The notes under the pieces are model-generated. The model was not told where the DNA came from, made no database searches, and saw nothing but the letters and a program-made list of their open reading frames with translations. A stretch of 64,000 nucleotides of DNA from Piper betle (Eukaryota; Streptophyta; Magnoliopsida; Piperales; Piperaceae): the NCBI GenBank assembly GCA_033002965.1, contig JAURVB010013631.1:1-64000 (forward strand), in the 5' to 3' direction. Positions 24,054-35,894 of this stretch are shown here, in pieces. Positions within the stretch are counted from its first letter, which is position 1. Each line of letters begins with the position of its first letter. The translations under genes were made by a program, and so were the position numbers.

Positions 24054-24728
24054 GTCAAAGTATAAAGCAATATAGAGTAGGAACAAATGAATGGTTAAAA
24101 GGATGCTAAAATGTAAAAAAGAGTTCAGAATTTTTCTTTCTTTCTTTCTTTCTTTTTTTTTCTTGAGCAAAAGAGTTCTGACTTTTTCTCACCCACTAGC
24201 TAGGGTTGCATTTGTGGGTTTCATGTCCATTAAAAACATTTTCCTGAGAATGCACGACATGTTCTGGGATCCATGAGCTTGTTAGAAGAAAGATGGCAGC
24301 CATTGGATCCAGTGAAAACATCAACGGTGATTATAGAAAAGGGTTTTGCCTTCTTGCCATCTTACCCGTCGACACTACCATACCCAAAATGCAAAACTGA
24401 CCTGTAATTACGTGAAATCTGCTACATTCAAATACTAATAGGCCAGACAGTCTTTTTATATTAAATACTTAACTTGTATACCAAAAAATTAACATATTAT
24501 TATATTTTATATAAAATATGTCAAATATAAAGATTTTTTTACTTTGATTATTTTAAAATTTTTATATCCTTTACACTACTTTCATTCCAATCCAACAGGC
24601 TCTGAACTGATAAATTAAAGTTTTGATCTTTGGAAAATAAAGATTATTTCTATGTAAGAACTTCCAAAGTAATCAATCAACTAATGGGTTGATGGTGAGA
24701 AGTAGGTCCTTCTTCTGAACAAGGTTGT
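24054..24728. other. Possible low-copy DNA, no gene recognised
   Basis: It matches none of the repeat families in the window. A (TTTC)n run lies at about 24137-24159. The 61-residue frame at 24091-24276 includes that run and has no recognisable domain. I see no exon with supporting splice or protein evidence. Confidence 0.35.
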
Positions 24729-25320
24729 TGTTGAGCCCTTTGGGCCCCCACTTAAGCTCTGAAACCACTGTTGGACCATTCGATCCCTCAAATGGATTTT
24801 AAACAATTAAAGGAAACTCGCAATATGTATGACGGGCCTTTTTTAATCCAAAAGTTAAGTAAAGGAATAAAGCTTTCCTATTAGTCTATATACAACTCAC
24901 CAACATCATCCACGACTGATGTGGGATAATCCCAACAACTCTCCTTCATACATCGGGCGTGGCCTAAAACCATCATCATCTAATACACTCCCCTTAAATC
25001 AAACAACACCCACCTAGCAAACTCCTCATCAAATCATCAAGTGGACCCCATGAAGAAAACATACACAATCAACATAGGCAAACCTAGCTCGAACTTGGCT
25101 CTAATACCACTTGTTAGGCCTTTTGGGCGCCCACCTAAGCTCTAAACTACTGTTGGACCCTTCGGGCCCCAAAAAGAGACTTTAAACAACTAAAGAAAAC
25201 TTGCAATAGGTGTCACAGAGCACTCTTATTCTAAAAGTTAACTGAATGAATAAGGTTTTCCGATTAACTTATATACAACTCACAAACATCATCCACGACC
25301 AATATGGGATAAACCCAATA
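24729..25320 (-). mobile_element. TRIM-B element, complete (209-bp LTRs)
   Basis: Two direct repeats of 209 bp (24729-24937 and 25112-25320) flank a 174-bp non-coding interior. The primer site GGCTCTAATACCA (minus orientation, 25098-25109) lies two bases from the LTR, and a purine-rich stretch (RC of CTCTCCTTC) abuts the other LTR. Flanks GTTGT (24724-24728) and ATTGT (25321-25325) fit a 5-bp target duplication with one change. The LTRs differ at many sites, so it is fairly old. It would need proteins from another element. Confidence 0.88.
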
Positions 25321-26174
25321 ATTGTCATCATCGTTATCTTTTCATCGAGAAAGCCCACTGTTGGAAAGGAACCCGAAAGAGCAGAAGGTCGAACTTGGTT
25401 GTGGTTTGGGATGTGAAACTTGAGAGTTCAGAGTTGCAAACAATATTTACCATTTAGGATGGACAGAATGAGGAGCCGTAAATAGATAAGCACTGTTGAT
25501 GTTTATTTTAATCTGATGGCTGGTATTTTCTGTATTTATTCTTACCAGCCCATGCACTTTAAAGGTGCTGTACGTTCCTAGGAGAAAATTTTTCTCATGT
25601 CCATATGTTATTTCAGGTTGTCTATTTTGGAATAAACAATATTATCTTGTTAGACGTAGCTTTCCAAATTGACATCTACTCTTAGTAATGAAAGAAAGGA
25701 GAAGTGCCACTAATTAATAGTAGGAGATTTGACTTATAAAAATATGACAAAAATTTAAAAAATAAATTACTATAATATATATATTTATTCAATTAAGATC
25801 TATCTTTTAATTAAAGTTAAACAGAATCTATATCTATTATCTTAAATTATTATCGTCTAACACATGATGCAATATCAATTGCCTACTATATTGAAAAGTA
25901 TCGTTATGCACACCCATTCTTTGTGAACAATTTTGAGTTCGACCAGCAACGGGGAAGTATAACATTATTACATATTGAAAGTGCATATAACAAAGCCACC
26001 TTGCAGAAAAAAATGCCTTTCAAAAACTCAATCTGCACATGAAAACACTTATGATGGGTTCGAAGAGAGGCTCCCATCCCAAAAGGACTCTTCTACTCCC
26101 ACCAGCCATTGCTCCACTAGTTGTCTTCGGTGATGGCCAACTCTTGGACTAGATTTGCTTTTCGTCGGGGTGGT
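25321..26174. other. Possible low-copy DNA, no gene recognised
   Basis: Mixed-composition sequence unlike the retroelement families here. The part at 25480-25700 (T-rich, with GGAATAAACAATATT) has the texture of a 3' UTR, but no upstream coding exon is visible. It ends where the F2 LTR starts at 26175. Confidence 0.3.
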
Positions 26175-27279
26175 TGTAAAACCCTATTTTCAGGTTAGAG
26201 TTTTACTCGATTTGACTTTTGCCCTTTTCGGGTCAGTATCGAGTCAGTTCGAACGAGTTCGAGACATACCAATTTTCAGACCATTAGTATAGGCCCAGAT
26301 GGTCATATGAGCATGTTATAGAATCTGAGTATGCCCGATATTAATATAATAGTTTCAGTTATAATATAGTAGAACATAAGTTATCAGTGTATACACAAGG
26401 TATATATGTGATTTTTATTAATTAGCTAGGGCCGTTGGACCATTTAGTATTCGTTTGGGATTTTTTTAGTATTTCAATTACATGTAGCATAAGAATTTTG
26501 GATCACCTGATTGTGCCCTTGTCAGCTCAGCTCAATTGAGTTGTAGATTTTCACGCGATTGAATTTAGGGTTTGAGGCTCATTTAGCTTTCTTGCCTCGA
26601 TTCTTGCCTGTAAAGTCACTTTAAGGACTCGAATCATTTTTGACTTTGGACGGTCTCGATCCGACCTTTCATCCATGTGTATATTGTATATACCCATAGG
26701 TCGGTCCAACTAGATCAAGAGTTGTCGGATGTTTTAGATTGTGCCACATAGCAAGATTTGAGCCGTCCACATCAGTCCTAGCATTTTTAGAGCTTTACAC
26801 CCGTAGCACCGCCGCCACTTCAGCTCGCCGCCGGTGAGCCTTCGCCTCACCCCCAACTACCACGACCATTGGAGCCGCTGCAGTTGCAGCCGGCGACAGA
26901 GTTCTTGAAGCCGGTTTCCTTCACCACCGCCGCATTCCAAGTCATTTTCTAGCACCAGCGAGCCACCATTGGCCAATCCGACCACCTCAACAGCTTCCCC
27001 TTGCTGAGATCATCCACTTTCTGGTCAGCCAGTCACTGGACTCCACCAATCGTCACCACCAACACCACCACCTTGACACCCCCTATCCATCCCAACCAGT
27101 GGCGAGCCCAGCCATGCCGTTTACTCGTTTGCCTGTGATTACATCTGCCACCCACCTTCACATCCACGTTCGCCTACCTGATCTTGTTCACCAGCCCGCT
27201 AGCCCACGTCCGAGTCCACCCGTCTAGTTCAGGTTCGCCCAACCAACCTTGCCCATTTCCAGTTAACCCAGATCGGGAT
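26175..27279 (+). repeat. F2-A LTR, first part (continues at 56171)
   Basis: It begins TGTAAAACCCT and follows the F2 LTR through its GC-rich block to CCCAGATCGGGAT. The next part of the LTR is found 29 kb away at 56171 (GGTTCAGCGCATTCGG). The intervening DNA is flanked by GGGAT (27275-27279) and GGGTT (56166-56170). The three LTR pieces add up to about 2.65 kb, the normal F2 LTR length. Confidence 0.8.
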
Positions 27280-30200
27280 TATAAAACCCAAGTTTTGGCT
27301 TAGGGTTTTATTCGATTTTAGTTTTGTCTAGTTTGGGCAATCTCGAGTCAGTTTAAGCAAGCTCGAGTCAAACTAGTTTTCATATTATGAGTATGGGTCC
27401 ATATCGCCGTATGAGCATATTATAGTGGCTGAGTATGCCCCACATATAGATGATAAGATCACGAGTTATCAGTGTGTACTATAAAGACGGTGAAAAAAAA
27501 TATATTTGAGGCCTTTCAGGAAGGACCGAACGCGGTCCGAGAAGGACCAAACGTTGGAGAATTATTATTATTCTTTACCCGGTTAATTCTACCGGGTTTA
27601 TATATTTTATTATTTACCCGATTAAATGAAATATTGGTGTAGGGGTGTTTTCACATACCCTAGCTGCCTAGTTCTCTCTTCATTACCGGTGCTTCTTCCT
27701 TGCTTGGGTATCCTTCCTATCTCCATCTTCTTAATTTTCTTGCATACATATTCTTTTTAATTGATAATAAGCTTGATAAACATGAGAAATAAAGTCTGAA
27801 ATCAACAATAAACAACTAAAACTAAACTGTAAACTGAAATTCGCCATGGCCGACGAGTGCAAGAATTTGGGCAAGGATGGGCGATTGTAAACAATTGCAA
27901 GGCAGCCACTCACAACCCCGACGACCTCTCTGGCTGCTGGGTTGAAGGGATGGCTCGCTTGGACCCTTGCTGCCGATGGGTGGTGGAGTTACGGCGGTTT
28001 GTGGGCGGAATTTCAAGGATGAACGCTGATTCCAGACACCTATACCAGTTCGCCGGCCAAGGCTCATGCCGTGCATGCTCACAGCGCTTGGCCTTGACGT
28101 TGGGTTGTCATGCAGGGAGAAGGGAAGAGTTCCCGGTGGTGCTGCTGGCCGGACGGAGATCACCTTGCAGTCTCGGCGGTGCTGCTGGCCAGGAGTCGCG
28201 TCTTGGTGCAGAACAGAGTTTGGACGTGGATAGTTGCTGTAAAGCACGAGCTTTATGCTTCCAATTGGATTGCTAGGGAAGGGAAGCAGTTAGGGAAGGA
28301 AGTGATCTGGTTTTGGGTTGAAGAAGAAGGCGCCAGGACCTGTTTTCTGGTGTAAAGAAGAAGGTAGGAGAAGAAGGACGTTGGGGAAGAAGAAGATGGC
28401 AGTTTTGTAAATATGGGTTGACTCGATACCGACTCGAGTTAAAAAATAATACTAACTTGTAATAAATCTTTAAAAATAATCATTTTTATGGGTTATGGGT
28501 AAAGTTACTAAACTAATTAATTATTGGACGAAATCGACATGGACATAAGTAATAAAAAATACGGTAATGATAAACGATCGATAATTAATCGGCGTACTAT
28601 AAGCGATTAATTTTAAATCGGATGATTATAAGTAATTAATAAAATAAAGATTTTACCTTTACCATATTAAATTTAATATTAGGTAAATAAAGTGATTATT
28701 TTATTAATGAGTCAGTAAGGTAGAAAATGGGTTATTAAAATATAATCGTGTGAAAAATCACAAGCGTCGAACCTAAATAACATAATGAAAATAAATAAAG
28801 TTCGAAACTTTATTAAGTTGAATAATTTAAAATAATTGTATTAGTAATATCTTTGAATTAGGATAATACAAATTATTTTAAATAATTTAATTGAACGACT
28901 TAATTAATTAAAGATTTAAAACCGTAAACTAAATTATCAAGACCGTGGTTAAGTAATTATCATCTCTAAGGAAAATACACTAATAATAGTAATTAAATAT
29001 TTGTTTATAAGTTAATAATTATTTTATTATTTGTTAAGTGTTAATTATGATTTAGATAATTAATTTAAAATGCAAAGTAGGATTTAAATGATTATGTCAC
29101 ATGAATAATTTAATTATCTCACTAGATATTGTTGAGAATTTAATATATAATATCTATTAGTAATTTAGTGGCATGATATATGTTACTTGAATTTTAATAG
29201 TGTATACTATATATATAATATTAGTCATTTAGTCGGTCGTTCAGATTAGGATCGTTGGTCGCAGTTGCGAGGTTCACCTACGAACTATCTAAGTCTGTAT
29301 AATTATTTTAATTGTTGTATTTTCCCTTGTTGGCAGCCCTGGTCGGCTTGAGCCCAGATTCGACCACCATGCACTGAAACGCATCGGGGTGAAGGAATTG
29401 ACTCAGTCCGACACGGGGCCGCACCTTTAAAATTACTATGTTGGAATCTTGGTCGACTTGAATATTTGACCACCATGCACTGGAACACAACTGCGGTTGA
29501 CTCAATTCGGCACAGGGTAGCACCCCCTGAAAGATTGAAAACCTGCCCCAAGGCTGAAAGGGGTGATAGGGTGCAGTGGCACAAGTAGGCTCATTGTGCA
29601 CTTGTGATACCGAGAGGGTGAGTCAATGGACAAATATTGGTAACTACAGGCCGTGGGCCACGTAGCATGTGTGCGCATGCATGGGATGGTAGCTGGATGG
29701 GTGGCCACCCCTCCCAGCATATAACGAGCTCGACATAGGGTCATAACAACTAAAAGTCTCTTGAAACGATAATAGGGATTATGTTGACTTGTTTCATTTA
29801 ATTATACGGCTTAGGGGTGATAGGGCAAAGTGGCGCAAGTAACAAAGTTGCCTCCACAGGTGAGCAACTTTGGACTGAAGAATAGAAGTGTATTCACCAA
29901 CATAGGTATGGTGAATTGATAATAAATTGGTCTTCCTTTTATTTTTCTTGTGTTATGAATGTGGCTATGGGAAACGGTCCGAGATTGTGGGACGGTTATT
30001 TTATATATTGTGATATGCTATTAGAACATGATTTCTTTTTATGAGTTATAAACTGCTAGACTTATTTGCTGTATTATGAATCATCTTCTAGAATGTTATT
30101 GTTACATCAATTATATTTTAGGTAACACCCGGTCCGGTTCGGGCGGGTTGTTACATATACTGAGGTATACAGATTTGTTTGTATATGTTAGCTAGAATTT

Positions 30201-32575
30201 TAAGCCCAGATCTAGGCCGTTGCATCGTTTAGCATCTGTGGTTGAGTGTGCCACGTGGCAAAATCTGAGCCGTCCGCTCAATCCTCCGGTGACGGTGTTT
30301 TAAGTGTCATTTTCCGCCGCCGCTATCACTCTTTCAGGCCATTTTTTGGCGCCGACGAACCACACTCGGCTGATCCGACCACCTACACATCTTCACCTTC
30401 CCGAGATATACATTTTGAGGCCACCCACAACCATTGCCGCAGCGACAATCGCTGCCAGCGGCATCCCCGCACCTGGCAGTGATCCACCCCCTTTCTTGCT
30501 ATTTTTTGGCTAGTGAGTGGCCGAACTCCCCAATCATCACCACCACCAGCTTCGCCTTGACACCACCTTCCGTTCCCTATCAGCAGCTACACCAGTCACA
30601 GCACCGTCGGTATTCTCAAGCAATGGGCACCGCCGCCCTCTATCCAGCCTATTTGCCAGTTTGCCCGGTTGGCAGTCATCCTGCCTGCGATTGCATCCGC
30701 CAGCTAGTGTTTGCGTCTATGTGATCTTGCGCGAGTTTGCCAGTCCGAGCCCATATCTGTGTCCACCAGGCCAACCTACCCAGCCCAGCAGTTAGCCCAA
30801 ATTGAGTTAGTTTAGTTCGGTTTGGTCTAGTTCAGCTCGGTTCGGTCCGGTTTAGGGCATTTTTGGAGCATTTTCGTCCGTTCTTGCACCGTTTTTGGTA
30901 ATTCGAGAAGTTATATACTAGTTATGATGTATATTCACATGATTTATCATGATTAGATGTTATGATGATTTTTATTTATTAATTATTTTATTTATTTATT
31001 AATTCATTATTATTTATTTATTTTTATTTATATGTTTATCATATATGATGAATGTTCACATGATTATTTATTATTATTATTATTATATTTACATATTAAT
31101 GCTAGTCTTTTTATATTTACTAAATTGTATGTATGTATTTATTTATTTATTTATTTACTTGTTAGTTGCATGTATGTTATTAATTAATTGTTTTTAATTA
31201 TGTATTCTGTAATGATGACTATATTATTATTATTATTATACATGTTTAATTAAAATTAAAAAATTATTTATTTATTTATTTATTCATAGAATGATTATGT
31301 ATTTATTTATTTAGTTGTTTATATGATTACTAACACGAGCATATAATATATACTCATGTTTAGCCATTTACATATATAGTATACAATATTATTATTTTAG
31401 GATTAAAGTATTGATTGTTTTATGTATTTATTATCTATCTATTTTTTCATGATTGCATATATGTATTTATTTATTATTTCTTTTTAGTTATTCTTTTTAT
31501 TATGTCTCGATTTATGTGCTGTGTGTTTAACGGTATGTTTATTTAGTATAGCCCTGTTATTTGGATGTATTGATGATATAAGCACACACCACGAGCATGC
31601 ATCATATAGGGATGTAAGTATTTTACTTAGAAGTGGGTGTTGATGTAGGTTTTGGAGTCTGATCTCGCCGTAGATGTGTAGATACGCTTGGAGCTTGGAC
31701 AACAAGTTCATAGGACTCTCCCTCTCTGCTTGACTCCTTGCATGTCGAGTTTAATCCTGTTTTATACGTAGGATGGCATCGGTGGCATCTTATTGCATTC
31801 CTTTGATGTCGGGCCATTTAGTTGAGTTTTCTACGCATGTTTAATAAAACTACAAGGATGAGATCCCTTGTTGGTTTTCGAACTAAATCTATAGAAATGT
31901 TTGATACGAGCCTCTTCCTTATTCCTATTATATAAGTAAACATTTTACGGATTTCACGTATAAGAGAGTGAGTGACATGGTGATATGTTTGAATCCCACT
32001 AGTACTCCTTCAAACCATTAGGTAGTGCGGTATATGATGGTACTGCGTAATGCAGCATATTTTCAGAAATTGTGGCACTAACTTAACTGTTCTTTTTGCC
32101 GCTCGAGTACCATGGCAGGTGATATGGAAGGTATGAGGGCATAAGCACTATATGTATGTATGAATATGATTATGAGCCATGCATGTGAGCCGGCAATTGC
32201 TTAAGTATGTTTGCTTGCTGCCAAGTGTGAGGCAATCTTGAAGTTTCATGAGTTTTCGTCGGACTAGTAACATTCGTTACTAACGTTTTTCATATAATAT
32301 ATGTAGGTTTTGCAAATCATGAGTCGACTTTGGTGGGAGGACAGATAAATACTACACACACTTGAGCTCAACGTAATTATTTAGTTTATTATTTTTAATT
32401 ATATGTGATGTGTTTGATGGATATTTAACAATGCTTTCTATTCTCATGACACCAAGATGGTTGTTTGATCTATTTCATCGATCGAGTCATGCGATCAATA
32501 ACTTTAAACATGACTTGACTTGATCAGTAACATTTTTTATTTGGTTCTTAGGTAAACCGAAATCTAGGTTTTACA
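27280..32575 (+). repeat. F2-B LTR 1, split by an F4 solo LTR
   Basis: It starts TATAAAACCC (a decayed TGTAAAACCC) at 27280 and is interrupted by 27480-30155 plus the target duplication. It continues with the GC-rich block (30250-30800), GGTTCGGTCC-like short repeats (about 30805-30850) and the ATTT-rich tract (30950-31500), and ends AGGTTTTACA at 32575. Frames within 30246-30795 are in the GC-rich block and lack domains. Confidence 0.8.
27480..30155 (+). mobile_element. F4 solo LTR
   Basis: It starts TATAAAGACGGTG and ends GGCGGGTTGTTACA. It is flanked by TGTAC (27475-27479) and TATAC (30156-30160), and the F2 LTR reads straight across when it is removed. It has a GC-rich part (27840-28360) with overlapping frames on both strands (27822-28247, 27857-28276) but no domain. 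Two reverse copies of the conserved box lie at about 29333-29420 and 29452-29516. It is related to the fragment at 59854-62212. Confidence 0.85.
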
Positions 32576-35500
32576 AATTAGTATCACAACCATGTCTTGG
32601 TCGATTAAAATGGAAGACTTTTGTTTTGAGCTAAGTGTGTGAAGCTGTCCTTAGCCTAGTCGACAGGTAATTTTTTTGTATTTTCTCGGTGTTTCAGATT
32701 TTTGCTCAGTCAAACCTTAGGAATGGATGTTTTAGTGTTAATAGAGGAGCTATGAGATGTTTATGAGATTATGATTTAAGTAGATGCTAGTATATCTCAC
32801 ATGATGTCATGATAAAGTGAGAGATACACCTTTTCTTTTTATGTGCTAGAGATTTGGATGACTAATAGTGTTCATATTTTAAGTTAACAAAGGTTGAGCT
32901 AGATGGTGACCGGGAGTTCCAAGAATTTGGTGACCACACTAGAGCACTTGCCCATCTTTCGCATGTCACCACATCAGTCCTTCCTTGGGATATGGTGTAT
33001 ATTGTGAGACAGAGTTATAAGAGATAACACAAGTAGGGACCTTGAAGTATGAATTTAATCACATAGTTATGTGACATATAAACATGGACCATCGAGCGCC
33101 TTAAATAGATCAATTAGGCATGGTCTAAGTTCTCCGTTCAAGTTCTACCTTGGAGAACTTAGACCTTCAAACAAATCATTGTGGATGAACGATGCGGTTA
33201 TGACAATGGAGCCACTGACGTACTTGGAGCACAAATGAAAGTCTTGATAGATGACTTGAGATGGACCACTTCGAGGAGATAACACTGGATTAGATTGAGT
33301 AGCGAGGTGGATCTACATTCCCATCATTACTTCACTGCCTCCTCCTCTTCCTCTGGTGTATGTCTGTCTTAATAGTATTATTGGCCACCCTTCAACAGAT
33401 AGAGGCATGACCACATTGAAAATGAGCAAGATTACCTTTGACCAAGGATTTAGATAGTTGACCAGATGGCACTCGATCTACTAGGGCAAGATCAGTGATC
33501 GCTATCGAGAACCGGTCAGTGTTTATAGGAACAAACACCGCAGATTTTAGGAGATACTTGTAGGCTCAGCATTAGATCACCATTGTACGTGTCACCACTA
33601 TGATCCAAATATCTCCGGATTAAACACGCATGGTTGGATAACTTGAGCCAAGCTAATAGCATCTACCTCTGGGAAGATAGCCACATGGAGATAAATATGC
33701 CAAAGACAGTAATGAGTTCACAACATACATAACTAGGATCAGATCTGCACCACTTGGATAGCACAACCGCCGTCCGAGTTGCCCAACCACTGACCTTGAA
33801 GCTCTACCACCAACCGAATGTGCACTACTACCGTCCGTGATGCATAACCCTTGCCTATTTATTCCACTATCGCCGATGAAGTGGAGCAGTTATTGTGGAA
33901 GTATGGGCCAAGTAGTTACCTCACCCTACAAGAGGACAACTACTTAAAGGATTTTCTTAGCTTTGCACATAGACCGCATGTCACAACATTGATAGCATAG
34001 TTGGGTTAGAGATTGAGTAAAAATATAGCTAAGTGACATTATCTTTGTAGAGAAAAGTTAGGTGCACTGAGATAATTTTGAAGAGATGATACATGATTAA
34101 CTTCACTAGCCATCTTGCATACCATCGCCTTGACCTAACATATATGGGTTAGACGGGTATTGCAAGATAGTGTTAGTTACAGTCTAACAGGGATCATCAG
34201 ATAGTATTAAAGTATCTTTTAAGGATGTACATGGACAGAGTCCAAGAATAGGGCAGTGTGACCTCCAGATGAGATGGCCACATTGGTTAGATTGTTCAGT
34301 CATAATGACAATAGATGTATGGGTTATAGCCAGGTTATACAGATCGTGTAGATGATCAGACATGTAGTGTGACCTTAGCCAACGAGAGTAGTTCGACTTA
34401 TATTAGAATTTTGGCATAGATGATGGTTTAGTGAGGGAGTGTCCATTAGGGAAACATTGTTTTCCTTGTGTTTCGCCATCACGATTAGGTTCTTACCTTG
34501 ACCCATATGATTTAGCCTTTGCCCCGAGTATAGAAGATACTTTTGTGGCACTATTTAGGACTTACGGTATAGGTAGTCGATAGTAAACCAGTTTAGAGGA
34601 GACAACTTCAACCTAACTTTGGACCGATATAGATAAGGACTTCAATCAGACCATACCACACTGACAAGATAAAGGGATACCAGTGTATGCTCATCTTAAC
34701 CGACAGCTTTGCTTTAGAGTCTACCACAACTGTAGTAGTCATGTGAGTCAAGATTAGTCCTAAAAATCGATACGGGACGGTAGGTCACACACCATTGAAG
34801 AACAGATGAGACTCTGTCAAACCTCAATACGAGTCCCCGTAGACTCGAGGAGAGTTAGTGGTTCATTGAGTCATTTGAACCGTTTGGAGGTGCATGACTA
34901 GTACGGCATCAAGAAACACATGCCTACTATTAGTTGATTGAACTAGAATCAATTATGAGTTGTCTCTTAGACTCGTTGTTGATTAGCTATTCCATAGGCT
35001 GGCCACTTATAGCAGGGTCTAATCATGATGATCATAGAGACATGTCCATGGACTTACCCATATTTTTTAGCCACCTAATATTCTACACAGAGTTTTTCCA
35101 TAACTCTTATGGCTCATTCTAAGATACTCACACCACCACAGATATAGTGATATACATACATAGTTAGATTTTCTCATATTAGTATACTCTTCCAGTAGAC
35201 TAGACCACGTCTGGATGAGACACATACTAGAGTCCTAGAGGAGTGAGACTAGTTTTTCACGCGAGATCTAGTCGCTTTCCTTATCACCAGAGATGTCAGA
35301 CAGCATTGAGCCTTCACACGGGTATTTTACACTCACCATTCTAGATATATCAGTCCTACAATATGTTGGATAAGGGAGACATGGGTAGATGATAGGTCAC
35401 ATACCTCGCATCGAGATAGTTTTTCCTAATGTAGATCATACTAGTACCCTGCAATATTTAAGAGTACATGCTTGACCACCCAGTAGACTCTTAGTGGTGA

Positions 35501-35894
35501 ACCTAGGTTTTCCTACCAAGGTCATTGCATTTCAGTCTCCATAGTTTGCAGTGACCCTAGGAGTTAGTCTAGTGAGACGATTTGAGCATACATGGTCAGT
35601 TCAGGGAGGCAAGTTGAGCATGTATGGTCATGTAGACAGATGATTCTAGCATATATGGCATGTTTTGTCAAATGATTCGAGCATGTGTAGTCTGTCTAGC
35701 CAAATTAGTAAGAAGCTAGTGAGCTTTGTCAGCATTTAGAGATCTAGCATCATGTTGGTACATTTGGACCGTGTGCAGCTAGCTTTCAAGGGAGAGCTAC
35801 TAGTATGTTAGCAGAATGGCATCTTCAGTTGAGTCCTCCATTTGCCGTTGATGTAAGAAATTCTGAGGATGGAATTTTTAAAAGGAGGAGAGGT
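32576..35894 (+). mobile_element. F2 interior, 3.3 kb, non-coding (LARD-like)
   Basis: It begins with the decayed primer site AATTAGTATCACAACCATG and ends with the purine-rich AAAAGGAGGAGAGGT directly before the next LTR. Over 3319 bases the longest plus-strand frame is 62 residues, and no Gag, protease, RT or integrase motif can be seen. Other F2 interiors here are collinear and equally empty, which fits a large retrotransposon derivative (LARD) mobilised in trans. A very old coding ancestor is possible but not visible. Confidence 0.75.

Noticed and set aside
24729..25320. Cassandra-type TRIM with a 5S rRNA domain
   Set aside because: No 5S-like internal promoter sequence can be seen in the 209-bp LTRs.
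27822..28276. Overlapping 141- and 139-residue frames on opposite strands
   Set aside because: They lie in the GC-rich part of an F4 solo LTR bounded by target duplications, have no domain, and the related fragment at 61600-61900 does not keep either frame.
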